A stretch of DNA of 64,000 nt, from NCBI GenBank assembly GCA_021234155.1, contig JAJEKV010000111.1, positions 1,124,968-1,188,967 of the forward strand. Direction: 5' to 3'. The DNA is from Isoetes taiwanensis (Eukaryota > Streptophyta > Lycopodiopsida > Isoetales > Isoetaceae). Below the pieces are notes generated by a model that worked only from the letters and a program-made list of their open reading frames with translations, did not search any database and was not told the DNA's origin. Position numbers and translations under genes: made by a program. How positions within the stretch are numbered: the first letter of the stretch is position 1; each line of letters begins with the position of its first letter. Shown here piece after piece: positions 21,985-33,030 of this stretch.

Positions 21985-22500
21985 TGTGGTACTCATCCTC
22001 TATGTGTTCTCCGGCACACATTACACATATCACGCTCGATCTAGGTACCCCATGCCATGCTTTCTCTACTTTTCGAGATAATGTGGCCTGAGCCTCATAC
22101 GTTGCCATCCGTGCACGAAATGCAACGATACCCCATCCATAAATATCTAGCTCACTGTAAGTTGTGGATTTAAAGATGTGCGATAGAAAGCCATCTTAGT
22201 CTCGGGTGCCCTCCACAATTTTTTTTCCATGCATGCGATCTATTACCGGTTCACGGACATCATCGTTCTTGCCCAATAGATCTTCCATTACAGTAGGTTC
22301 CATTTTCTCAGCCACATACGCATCATGGTACCATCCCTTCTCGCCTATCGGCTCGCATAGCAACATGCGTAATCGGTCCTCTCCCCACGATGGACTTTGG
22401 CAATGTACCCTGCGAAGTGCAATATCGCCAAGATTCTAGCGAAGCAAACCTCCTTCTGCTAACATCATAGGATAGGGCGTGCAACTTGACTAGCTCCGGA
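21985..22500 (-). pseudogene. LINE 1 C-terminal zinc motif region
   Basis: The minus strand near 22000-22050 reads ICVMCAGEHIEDEYH. This Cys-x2-Cys then Glu-rich then His pattern matches the zinc-binding segment found at the C-terminal end of many LINE ORF2 proteins (CxxC...EExxxH). The intervening stretch 22050-22500 has interrupted coding-like frames. The module is thought to help bind element RNA or target DNA. A final Cys is not clearly placed. Confidence 0.5.
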
Positions 22501-22519
22501 ATGTAGGAATCTTTTTGCG

Positions 22520-23410
22520 TTTCTCAACTAAGAGCCACGATTAGTTTTGTATCTTTTGGGAGCCCACACCTCACATCCATAGAGTACAACGGTTTGGACC
22601 AAAGTCTTAAAAAGTGTCTTCTTCATATCCCAATCCCACAAATGATTCTTCTTACATAGCTTTTGCAGCGCGCACAAGGCTTTAAGCCCATTACTATACC
22701 TTTGCTCAATGCACATGTTCCATCTATAGCTTCTTTTCAAATATAACCCTAAATATTTGAAGGAGATTCTTTCTCAAATGGTGTCCCTTATAATGGAAAA
22801 CACGTTTTGCCCGGGTGCCAACCACCATCACCTTAGTTTTAGATATGTTCACCTCCAAACCTGTTCTATCACAGAATGCACTCAGAATCTCAAGATGAGT
22901 GTCCAACCCCTGTTTAGTCCTAGCTATTAAGACCACATCATCCGCATATATAACAGAGGGAGATCACATGCTCAGCCAAAGGCTCTGGACCACCATTATA
23001 CACAATCCAATCCTCTAATTCGTCTATAAAAAGACCGAATAGAGTGGGAAAAGGACATCCTGCTTTACTCCAATGTTCTTGTGTACGATCCTTGCGAGAT
23101 ATCATTCCATGGCCAAGATAGCTCTACTAGAACTTTATCATACAAACATCGTCGCTTTGGCGACCTCAATTCGTTGGGACATTTAAAGCATCCATTCTAA
23201 GCCCACCCGGTTTATCCGCACGCCGCACCGTGTCAAATGCCTTAGTATAATCCACAAATGCCAAGAATAGTGGTTTCTTCTTTCCTTTCACATTTTCTAC
23301 AATGGCACGTAGAGTCACCATCGATCCGTGGTAGAGTGATGTGGCCTAAAACCTGCTTGCCCCTTGGCTCTCACTTTATTCTCCTCGCGCCCAGAACTCA
23401 ATTTCTTCTC
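22520..23410 (-). pseudogene. LINE 1 reverse transcriptase
   Basis: Across frames the minus strand reads HGSMVTLRAIVENVKGKKKP and FLAFVDYTKAFDTV (23230-23350; first catalytic Asp). CPFPTLFGLFIDELEDWIV follows (23000-23080), then an ADD box at the start of DDVVLIARTKQGLDTHLEIL (about 22880-22940). FCDRTGLEVNISKTKVMVVG (22815-22890) and the thumb stretch ALCALQKLCKKNHLWDWDMK (22620-22690) come next, then LVQTVVLYGCEVWAPKRY (22545-22600). This enzyme primes cDNA synthesis on nicked target DNA. Several frame breaks; the YADD Tyr lies across a break. Confidence 0.85.
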
Positions 23411-23739
23411 AACAACAATGGCAAATAGTTTTGCCCGCGGGTTACTTACCATAATTGTTCGATAGTTATTCACATCCAAACCTGTTCCCAGCCTTTAGGT
23501 CTTGGCACCACCCTATTACATTGCCATTCAAGAGGGAAATCCCTGCGGTAACACTTTATTGAACATGTGAGTAATATACTCCATAATGGAATCCCGGGCC
23601 CACTTCACTAGTTCAGCCACTAAGCCCATATTGTGCGGCTTTACCATTAGATAGGCGCCTAATACCATCCTGAGATGTCCTCCACGGAAAAGCTGCCCAC
23701 ACTTCCATTTTGCAAGGATGAAAGCTCATGTATTCCGGT

Positions 23740-23925
23740 TTATGGTATAACATGCGCGCATGATTGATCAACGATCACATGGCAAACTAAATTCTGTTTT
23801 TTACGCACTTTCATCTTATTCCAAAAGCTTTTGGGTGTGTTATCCATTCCCGAGAAGTCTCTCACCCTAGCTTTCATATAAGCTCTCTTTTTTCCTCCCA
23901 CCATCCTTCTATATTCTAACGGCAT
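23740..23925 (-). pseudogene. LINE 1 pre-RT linker
   Basis: Sixty-one-residue frame containing MVGGKKRAYMKARVRDFSGM and PKSFWNKMKVRKKQN. A basic, Trp-containing linker of this type (KxxFWxxM) joins endonuclease and RT in LINE ORF2. It lies between the two domains on the same strand. Confidence 0.6.
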
Positions 23926-24299
23926 TTGTTTTTATCACATTACCCTCAACAAATTTTTGGCGCGTTTGCTTGCAATCTATATCAAACCAAAATTACATGG
24001 TAATCCCTTTGCTGCCCCGTTTGGCCGAAACATAAGCGGGCTGTTTGCAACAATACTACGGTAATACAATCATTCATATCGGAGACATCATCGTGATCTT
24101 GCAGAGTTACTTTCTCCATCATTAATTTGAACTTCTCTTGTTTTCGGCCGTCTACCCCAGATCCAAAAATTGATCTTGGAAAATTCCAAAGGTCTTTAGA
24201 ATTGCCTTCTTTGTTGTAATAGAAAATAGCGGGTTGTGATCTGATTCCGCCCTTTCACCTATTGTGAAATCTGTATACTTTTTAATAGCACTTTCATTC

Positions 24300-25070
24300 C
24301 GATCAGATAGTCTACCACACTTTTTCCTTGCAGGTCAATACATTTTGAACCGGAAATCTATTTAATCCATTGCAAATCTCGAAAATCAAAACTAGTGCAT
24401 AATGCAAGCAATTGCTTACCCATAGAGGTCATCCGGTCGCGGATCCTTGGAAGATCGGCTCCATCCCAATTCCTCCATTTCTTTTTCATCAACTCATTAA
24501 ACCACATTATTTCACCTTCATTCCCTATTATCTGGCACTTTGAGCATTTGCGGTTCTAGCATTAAAATTAAGCCTACTAGTAGGACATCACCAAGAGAGA
24601 GGTAATGCACTATGTCTGCTCAAATGTGATAGAATGGGTCATTCTTGTCCAAATCGACCCTTTTATCGCCTTCTTATCCATGGGAGCAAAATATAAAGCA
24701 ACAATATGCATTTTAACATCACCTCTTTGCATTTCCAACCCGGATATCTTTGGTTATGCGGATCTATTTTAATTCCTTCAGACATTGAGATATACTCATG
24801 TCCGGACATAGCACATAATCCCCATTTCCTTTAGGCCCATATCCAAAAGCGAGCATTCCATAGTGAAGAGAATAATTGAAAACCATTCAAGTCCGGCAGG
24901 CCACATTCCTCATGTTCATGTGTTTCCAGAAAATAAATTGCATCTAAATCATCTAGAATTGGAGTCATACCTTGAGCTTTGGCCTCATTCAGCTTGTTTA
25001 TGTTCCATACTCCAAACACCCAAGGCCTCGAGTCCCTATTGATCGATGACCACCTTTCCCTTTCTCCCAA
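24300..25070 (-). pseudogene. LINE 1 APE-type endonuclease
   Basis: The frame 24831-25070 reads WVFGVWNINKLNEAKAQG then ILDDLDAIYFLETHEHEECG and LPDLNGFQLFSSL. The WNIN and LETHEH boxes correspond to the N-terminal Asn and catalytic Glu strands of AP-like LINE endonucleases, which nick target DNA to prime reverse transcription. The rest (24800-24300) is broken and later GDxN and SDH boxes were not convincingly placed. ORF1 lies about 300 bp upstream in transcript sense. Confidence 0.75.
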
Positions 25071-25369
25071 AGAAACCTTTTTTCAAAGGCTGGCACGGGC
25101 TTCTTTGAACTTTTTGTATCTCAATCTTATGATCCTCATCTTGTTCGCTTAGTGAAATCCTCATTTATCCATTTTCCTCCCCTTCAAAAGCCTTCTCTGC
25201 TTAAGCACCTGCGCCCTGTCATTTCTACTCATAAATTTTACAATGATTTGTCGTGGCTGATCCCCTTTTTCCCTACTCGGAATGCATCACAGACATTCGG
25301 TTGGAAACGCGAGATGGTCTTGCGGGGAAGGTCTCCACTACGTTTTGGGTATTCTCACCGTCTTCTTCA

Positions 25370-25938
25370 TCAAGTCCCCGCAATCTTGCAGTTATTCTTA
25401 CGCTCATGTCCATCTAAGATAGCTGATACTTTATCTTCCAGAGCGTCCTTCACTGCATCATTCACTGCTGCCTGCACAGATATAGATTCAAACTGCCCAC
25501 TAATAGCATTGACAGCGTCTGCTTCATTCCTCAAGTTCTGAATTTCCCCTTTTAACTCTGTACGAATTCTCTCCACCTCTTTTTCCATCTCTAATGCCAT
25601 TAATTTCCTCATTTCATTCATCAATTCTTCTCTTATATTGCTCAGGAATTCCTTCATGAATGTGGTCTTGAAATCTGCTAACATATCTTTGAATGCTTGC
25701 AGCATATCAGGCCCTGCATTCAGGTTCAAAGGCATCGAATTGGGCTGAGCATCCACGGCTGCCAAGGGACACCCAACCCCTTTTCGGCAGATGCTCCAAT
25801 ATGCCCCATCGCAGCTCCAGTTCTAGTCCGGGAATCTTTAGAGTCAGAGATATCAGAGTCAATTGGTGCCTTCGATTTGGGACCTTTTCCTTTGGCCTTA
25901 GGGTTAGCGCCATTCTTAGCGTCTTCCTTTTTCCCCAT
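25370..25938 (-). pseudogene. LINE 1 ORF1-like protein, coiled coil
   Basis: Translation begins at ATG on the minus strand at 25938 (MGKKEDAKNGANPKAKGKG), a Lys-rich, Ser/Asp-rich head. It shifts frame near 25745 into a 131-residue frame. This contains MLQAFKDMLADFKTTFMKEF, LMNEMRKLMALEMEKEVERI and KGEIQNLRNEADAVN, a clear heptad-rich coiled coil. An N-terminal basic head plus coiled coil is the layout of LINE ORF1p, a trimeric RNA-binding chaperone. No CCHC knuckle or RRM is seen in what remains. The final stretch before EN is out of frame. Confidence 0.65.
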
Positions 25939-25999
25939 GAGAGAGAGAGAGGGGAGAAATAGAGAGAGCGCGCAAACCCGACCAAGAGAAAGGGCAAGC

Positions 26000-26690
26000 A
26001 AACAGGACGTGAGATTGGAAATAATTATTTGCAGTGGTCCGGTAGTGGCAATGGTGGCTACGGGTGCTATGGTGGCTATGGAAATGTATGGTAAGGATGA
26101 TTGGTTTGCCATTCTATGGGAGGGAAATCGTCGTGGTGTCATGCCATGGTGATATATTCTAAGAGCTGTAAAAGTGCCGCAATATCTGTTTATGTGGCTG
26201 CCCACATGATTCCTAGTCGCTTCTTAATCTGAAGAAGACTTTGATCTTTATAGTAGATCTATGAATTCTATGTTCTGTCTTTGCTATTAATATGCTCTGC
26301 TACTTCAAGGTCAACTGATAAGCTTTTGTCTGCACATGAGGCATAGATGAATGATGCACCAATGGTTCTTTTAATTATTTTCTATTTTATTCACAAAGTA
26401 TTTTCATCAAATCTTGCTGATAAAATCTTGTTTCCATAGAGAAGATGCAAGGAAGCTCCTATTCATTTATCATTTTAACTCTAGGAAGTACGGTCCAACA
26501 TGTATTTGTAAATCCATAAAGGAATATCAAGGTTTCTGATACCTTTTCGTTCCTGCTAGACTTAAGATTTTCTTTATGAGTGGTATTAGGAATGGATTGT
26601 TTTCATAGAACATCATTGATATGATGAGCAAGCAATACATTAGTAACTCTGCTTTGCAAAGAGGCATTATAAAATCATCTTGTAATGACC
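26000..26690. other. Unassigned, LINE 5' flank and intron-like sequence
   Basis: 26000-26200 continues the LINE leader (GGTGGCTACGGGTGCTATGG-type short repeats). 26200-26690 is T-rich, intron-like, with no motif recognised. Confidence 0.35.
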
Positions 26691-26696
26691 TTGCAG

Positions 26697-26814
26697 ATGC
26701 TATCCAGTTCAGCTAGAAATAGTTCCAGAACAGAGCACACTTCATGATGATAAGGTATCTCTGCGAATTTGTATTATTGGATATGGAAGAGCTTATGTGC
26801 TACAAGACTTTTAA
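26697..26814 (+). pseudogene. Exon-like scrap of an unrecognised host-type gene
   Basis: After a plausible acceptor (CCTTGCAG, ending 26696) the plus strand reads CYPVQLEIVPEQSTLHDDK. Then comes either a GTATCT donor at 26755 or continuation as VSLRICIIGYGRAYVLQDF to a stop at 26814. Composition is strikingly protein-like compared with the flanks, but no further exon could be joined and the family is not recognised. It may be a captured gene fragment or one exon of a gene with very long introns. Confidence 0.4.
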
Positions 26815-27114
26815 CTTGCAGCCTTAATGGCCCAATATTTCTTTGCATTGCCACAAGAAACATTTCAATTAAAAGGATGTTTTATTGCAAATATATATAA
26901 CATGTAGTTGCGATCTCATCGATTAGTTCTTGATCTTTGTGATTAAGAATAGAATAGAATCCAAATGCCTTTGTGGCGTACCACCTAAACATCGGCACCC
27001 GGTAGTACACTTTCGTGCGGAAATCCCGTCCGGCTCAACAACCCTGACGGGCCCTTGCCTACCCGCGCTCTAAGGTGACCCCTAGTGGGGAGGGGACTGA
27101 GTGTCTTCTGGCGC

Positions 27115-27930
27115 CCTTCCCCAATGGGCTCCTATACTTGCAGGCGATAAACAAGTCAGGGAACTAGCATCAAAGCATAAAAATACTACCTGAAGGGTAG
27201 TCCATCACACATCCACAAGTGCAAAGATGATAAACATAAAAACCAGAAACATGAGAGCTCCTGCCAAAGCCCGGACTCATAAGGAGGATGACCCGGTGGC
27301 TGAGCCTCAAGAGAGGCAGAACCGAGTCATGGCAATGGCGAGGGTTGGCCTAAGACAATGGCTAAGGGTTGACCACTCCAACCGCCCTCACATGCATGCA
27401 CTGCCCGGATGGGCTAAATCAAGCTCTGGCGTGACTCTAGCCTTGGGATCATCCCATGGTATCACCCATTGGGACTACTCCGAGGTTGCATCTCCCGGTC
27501 CGATGGTGGCGGAAGGGTTGCATCTCCCCTTCCAGGGAGTCTAGGGTTCATGACGGCCTAGAGATAAAATGGCGACACCACGATTGGTCGTACCAGGCGA
27601 ACCCCAAAATGAGCCAATGACACTTGCAACTCTCGAGAGGCGAGGCGTCAAGATTGCCCGGGGGTGTCAGACCCATGCAGGCCACACTAAGTGACCGACC
27701 CATAAGCCTAGCCCACTATGGGATCCCAAGTAGCCCCGGTCGGCGGGGATCCTTCCTCCTTCCTCTAGCCCGTTGTGTAGTCTTTGAGTCACATCATAGC
27801 CTCCATGCACAGGTGGGCTCCTGACGCATCTAATAGGAACTAAGGGATCTAATCTAGGAGCATACTACATATGGCTCTAGGTCTCTACCCCCTTCCCAAT
27901 ACTAGAGGAGCAAACATGATCAACCAACAT
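27115..27930. repeat. Dispersed repeat family A, copy 2
   Basis: Colinear with 19259-20105 and in the same orientation, sharing the landmarks listed there. About 150 bp upstream (26960-27115) may belong to the same element (GCGTACCACCTAAACATCGG). Unlike copy 1 it runs directly into repeat family B at AACCAACATCATATAACATC. The two families may therefore be adjoining parts of one larger element. No conserved ORF. Confidence 0.8.
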
Positions 27931-28565
27931 CATATAACATCATATCATGAGAATAATCATATGAACATCTTAACCCTAATCATGCATACCTAACTACAGT
28001 TAGAGTTCCTTGATTAGGGTTCAAGATGATGAATGAGGGTTCTAGCTAGGATGGCTCTACCTTAGGTACAAGATGCTAACTCATCACGAATGCTTAATTC
28101 CATGATGAACTACTATGAGCACTACTCTACATACCCGCTCCGAAGCACTCCCTCCCAATCTTGGCGTCTCCATGGTCTTGAGAGTTCGAGGTAGCTCCTA
28201 CTCCTCGATTGCGCTCACACTCCGGGCCTCTTTGTGCTAGGCTATACCACCACAAGCGGTTCGAAACGAGTTTTGTGAAGAAGGTTCAGGATCTTTGGAG
28301 CCGGAAAAGAGGCCTAGGGTTAGGGTTTAGGCCTTTATAGGTTAGGGTTCACATATTATGCCCTTGGCTCCAATAGGGTAAGTCCAGGTGTGGCGGGTGC
28401 TAATAAGGCCACGTGGAAAATGGTCTTAACCTAAGGTTGGCTAAGTTATATGAATAACTTAGTCATGCCCCTAGTGCCACAATCTATGGTATACAAGGCT
28501 ATATGTAGACTTGTATACGGTGACGAGTCGAGAATATCGTCCTGGAACGTCATGCACCGACTCAA
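27930..28565. repeat. Dispersed repeat family B, copy 1
   Basis: Matches 29490-30060 in direct orientation. Shared landmarks: CTTGATTAGGGTTCAAGAT type, GGGTTTAGGCCTTTATAGGT, TGGCTCCAATAGG, CCTTAACCTAAGGTTGGCTA, TATATGAATAACTTAGTCAT and CCACAATCTATGGTATACAA. The shared end is followed by diverging sequence after GGAACGTCA. The pair of ~600-bp direct repeats about 0.9 kb apart resembles a small non-autonomous LTR element, but TG/CA termini and target duplications could not be fixed. Confidence 0.75.
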
Positions 28566-28639
28566 ATTCTCGCCATTTCTATATCTGTTAATAATGATAT
28601 TAGCGCAGATTAGAGCACGAGGATGTCATATCTCGGTTG

Positions 28640-29485
28640 GAGCAACCATACACAATAGTTAGATAAGTATCTCTGTTGGAGTAGCCATATATCGGTGGTC
28701 GGAACAAATAAGCAAAACACATGTGACACCATTTAATGAAATGAATGTCTATTGCTAGATGCATGAGTGCGAAGTGTATTGAAAAGTCAATACTTCATTT
28801 TAGAATCATCCTAACCTTTGTAGATATCAGATTATAAATCCGCGGAGGTGTTATTAGAAAATGCTTATTACCTTTGCCTTATCTTGGTTCTCTGAGAAAA
28901 GGTTTTAAAAGCAAATTCAAAGTTGGCCGATGCTAAGCTATTATGCTTGAATATTTTCAACATATCTACGATGTTTTAGTTTCCTTGATTACGCTACTTG
29001 ACTTCATTTTTTGTCCTATTGGAATTTGTATTTTTTCAATGTGGTGACCTAATTTTGTCTTGCTCTTAAAGTCTTCTTTGCCCTAAATTTAAGGGCATTT
29101 TATATCTGGAAAGTAGCTGAACATATTGAGCCCTAGATTTGGCATATATACCCTAGATATTTTGTTTGTGCAAAATCATATGTAGCTAAGTTCTTTTGTC
29201 AACATAAAACTCATAATTTATAACAAAAGATAAAGAGCATTTTGTTGATCTTGCAATTCTAGGTTCTTTCCTAAAGTCGTCTACCTTTCTTGGCTTGCAC
29301 AGGATGGGTGATCTTAAATCTGGTCATGCCTACTATGTAACATCATAGTTTTGGTTACCCACTCTGGGGATAATATTCTATTTTTGGCCAAACTGTCTGT
29401 ATTTTCCAGCATTCAACCATATTCTAACTAAGTTTTGAATGTACGCCCATTGGAAAGCCCAACAACGCTGGGCACTTTTTCTAGT
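28640..29485. other. Spacer between the family-B repeats, unassigned
   Basis: About 850 bp, AT-rich, no ORF or motif. If the family-B pair are LTRs this would be the internal part of a very small non-autonomous element; otherwise intron-like sequence. A TTGGAGCAACCATA / TTGGAGTAGCCATA duplication lies at 28637-28690. Confidence 0.35.
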
Positions 29486-29489
29486 ATCC

Positions 29490-30060
29490 ACATAACATGA
29501 TAATAATGAGAAGAACATCTAAACCTAATCATATACATCTAACTTACAGTTAGGGTTCATTGATTAGGGTTTAAGATCTAGACTGGGGGTTCTAGGAAGG
29601 CTTTACTAGAGACACGAAATGCTAACTCATCTGGAGTCCTAACTTCCAGATGATCTACAAGGAACTCTAACCCAAATACCTGCTCCTGAGGAACTCCCTC
29701 CTACTCCTGGCATCTCCATTATCTTCAAGGTGGTCTCGCGCTCTGGGGGCTGATGTGCTATGCTGTGCCACAGTAGACAGTTCTCGAGACTACGGTTAGG
29801 GTTTAGGCCTTTATAGGTTAGGGTTTACATGTTATGCCACCTGGCTCCAATAGGTTGGTTCCGTGTGGCGGGTGCCCAATAGGTTAAGGCCACATGGAAA
29901 ATGGCCTTAACCTAAGGTTGGCTACGTTATATGAATAACTTAGTCATGCCCCCTAGTGCCACAATCTATGGTATACAAGGCTATGGAGATAGACTTGTAT
30001 AGTGACGGACCTGGAAATATATATTTATGGCGTATATTTCCCAGGAACGTCACAAAATTC
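29490..30060. repeat. Dispersed repeat family B, copy 2
   Basis: See copy 1 for landmarks. Copy 2 carries a slightly longer end (GGCGTATATTTCCCAGGAACGT) and lacks the CACTCTACATACCCGCTCCG portion in detail. The family-A segment is not attached on its left, so B is mobile or duplicated independently of A. Confidence 0.75.
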
Positions 30061-30232
30061 CATTAGATTTGGCTTATGCATAGCAGCCTGCCTGGTTGTA
30101 GATGTTATATTGTAATTGAACACCAGACAATGGAGGCAATGGAAATGTGGAGGTAGGACCCTGCTTAGCAAGGCTATTGAGGTCCTTACAGTGGTCTAGG
30201 CTTATAGTCGGTCACCGTGTGTGGGTCAGATC

Positions 30233-32107
30233 TGTGATGATCGATCAAACAAATGTTATAGCCATCAAATGCTTGTATTTTAGGTGTTTAAATGCAATGT
30301 TCGGACTGCTCCTTTCTTCAAAATGATATGCGAAGGGATAATTATGCAAGCAAAACGAATTCTATCACCAGATAGATAAGGAACACTCATAATCTTGATA
30401 ACAAGGCTTGGATTTTCATTTGAATCGGGTTCACATAGGCAAACAATATCAGTCCCAAGCTCTAAATCTTGGGCACAGGATCGAATAGGTATACAATCAA
30501 AGAATTCGCATGAATTTGTCAGTAATTCAAGCTGAATATCAAGTGTGGAAGGCAGAATCAAGCTCCAAATATGCAAGCCGGTCCTTCTTCAAGGTAATCA
30601 ATCTCTTTTTCACCTCAAAGCCCTCGAATCTTCTCCTCGAGCACAAAAGCCCCTTTTAAAATTCCCATGTTTACCCCGGTTCTTGGCTAATTAGGATCAA
30701 TTCTCTTCTTTTAGCTTCTGCGATACATTCTTGGTATGATACAAGACAATCGACGCCTAGAGTCATGATTGAGTGGTTATTACGGGCCAATTAGCCGGAT
30801 CTTGGCGTTAATGAGTATTAGGGTTCTTGGCAATTCAAACACAAAATCCCACGAGCCAAATTTGATTAGGAAGCTCGGTATATAATAAATAATAAATCGA
30901 TTATTTATAAGATTTACGTGTAATATCCACGTGGGCCTCGGTACCTCCACCCCCACATGCCCTGGGATGTTCCACGTGGCAAGGGATTGGCTAAGGAAAA
31001 TAGGCTTTGGGGCACGCTTGGCAGTAGACGGACAAATTTGTTGTAACATAGGCCAAAGCGATTCCCAAGAAATTGAATTTGGAGGGCAAGATGAATCGAT
31101 TTTTTTTTTTCTTTTTTTTAAAATGAATCTTTTTTTATGCTCTAGAAGATTCTGGAATCGTTTTTTGCAAATGAGCACTTTCAAATTTTGGCCTTAAAAT
31201 GGCGTGTATGGAGGGTGATGTGGCAAGAGAGCATGATGAGTTGGCAATGTAATGGTGACATGGCAAACAAGTGTGGTGAGGTGTCAAATGACTTGGTTAA
31301 GAATATTTTTTCTAGTCAAAACTTTGATGAGGTCGACATGATGTGTATGACATGTGGATGATGATGTGATGTGGCATAATGATGCATCTCTCTTATGGAT
31401 TCAAACATGTGATTTGAAGAACTTTTGCAAAAAAATAGAATTTCAATGTGGTGGCACGTGCATGGTGTGACATGGCAATGTGGGTGATATGTATGGTGAC
31501 TTGGCCTCTTTTGGGGTGTTGTCATAGGTCAATTTAGGCACAAATGCATGAAATTTGCATTTTCTAGGCAAATTTTGATTTTGGGTGTTTCCCTTAGGAA
31601 TTTTTGCATTCTCTCTCCGTTTTCTACTTATAGGGAGAGGAAGTTGATCTTTGACCATATGTATGACCAAGTCAAGTGGAATTTTTGTGCTTTGAATGAC
31701 ATGGTAATGGCATGGCAAATGTGGGGAATGTGAAAGATATGAAAAGGGGAAGTTTTGACTAGAAAAAATCTTCAAGGCCAAATTTGACTTGGGAGATGAA
31801 ATGTAGGCATGGCATTAGAGATCTCATGAGCATTTCTTCATGGAAAAGGGTATGGAGGATGTAGGATGGGAATCAAAGGGTATAATCATGCCAAGAACTC
31901 AAATGATACCATCACATACCAAGAACTCTTCAAGGGGTCTTCAAATCTTCAAACTTTTCTTGACTCTCCTTCATGCCTTGCTTGTGTGACCTAAGTCAAA
32001 TGTCCTTACCTTGCTCTTCAAGTCTTCAAAGTGTGCAAGTATGAATTCTCCTTGTGTCTATAAATTCAGATCAGAGTGTGAGCATAAGTATGTAAATGTG
32101 CCTTGCT
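30233..32107 (-). repeat. 3' LTR of Ty3 element 2
   Basis: Matches 40373-42122 from TGTGATGATCGATCAAAC to GTAAATGTGCCTTG, with many small differences and about 100 bp extra here near 30660-30760. It contains TGGTGACATGGCAA-type blocks. The neighbouring internal tract at 32161-32186 is purine-rich on the minus strand (AAAAGAAAAAAAG then GGGAGA), a candidate polypurine tract about 60 bp from the matched edge, so the true LTR edge may extend to about 32160. Confidence 0.85.
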
Positions 32108-32296
32108 CTTCCGTCTTTGCCATAGCATGGCGGCATTATCTCAAACTAAAGATCAGGCTGGTCTCCCAAAATTCTTTTTTTCTTTTCGATAATTAGGATA
32201 GAACTCCAGCCAATTGCCAATATCAGGGTATGTTTGGCAATTCAATGGACCTGCAATGGATTGAGGAAACGTGGTGATGGTAGGGTTCAGTATGAA

Positions 32297-32401
32297 TTGA
32301 ATATGAATATGAATATGAATATGAATATGAATATGAATATGAATATGAATATGAATATGAATATGAATATGAATATGAATATGAATATGAATATGAATAT
32401 G
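32297..32401. repeat. (GAATAT)n microsatellite, about 17 copies
   Basis: Perfect hexanucleotide array between the 3' LTR and the integrase end of element 2. Open frames through it (Asn-Met or His-Ile repeats) are artefacts. The related segment at 50.0 kb has only a single GTGAATGTGATGAAC-like unit, so expansion happened in this copy. Confidence 0.95.
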
Positions 32402-33030
32402 GATGTGGTTTTCAAATGAACCTGCATGACAAATGGAATCATTAGCAAAATGTGAGCTGCTGGATGGACACATGACAACAGTTTTATGGATTTGGTAGAA
32501 ATTTGAAGTGTTTTATGTGGAGCAGGGACAACTCTTGAGCAGATGAGTATGGAATGTATGTATCAGGATGCACCTGCATATGGACAAAAATCTATTAGCT
32601 CAAATGAGTTGTTGTTGTGGAGGGAATGGCAGCAACTATGGATATGGTGTGAAATGGAGAGCAGTGAATGAGTAATGAGATGAATGATTGTAAATTCAGA
32701 TGCTCCTGCATGGAATTCGTGGCTTTGACAATGTTAGTACTTGATTTGAACCTCGACTAGATCAGAACCTGCACAAATCTCTTGCTTTTGCATCACTGGT
32801 GTGAACTAAAAAGATTAATCAATACCAAAGCTAAAATCTGAAAACAAAAGCTAAACATCTGAAACTCTTGAATTGTTTTTTGTCTTTTTCTTTTATTTCT
32901 CTTTTTTACTTTTCTGCATAATATTCAACCAAAGCAAACTAAACCTACCTACAAATTTCAAATGCTTCTCAACTAAATAAGCTCAGGGCAACATGTTGTT
33001 ACCTTTTCAAATGTAGAATGTTGATGGGAT

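Larger units (their letters stand above)
21676..25945 (-). mobile_element. Non-LTR retrotransposon (LINE 1), minus strand, degraded
   Basis: Minus-strand order is ORF1-like coiled coil (25938-25370), APE-type endonuclease start (25070-24831), RT (about 23400-22520), and a C-terminal CxxC...H motif (about 22045-21985). A short 3' region has AATAAA-like sequence and a (CACTT)n tail at 21678-21693. A small inverted repeat AGGCCT-AAC-AGGCCT lies at 21711-21725 in the 3' region. The RT contains FVDYTKAFDTV, CPFPTLFGLFIDELE, ADDVVLIA-like and NISKTKVMVVG motifs. The PTLFGLFIDELE form and microsatellite tail are unlike typical plant L1 elements; the clade was not determined. Confidence 0.85.

Noticed and set aside
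32153-32478. His-Ile, Phe-Ile and Asn-Met repeat proteins
   Set aside because: Translations of the (GAATAT)n microsatellite.
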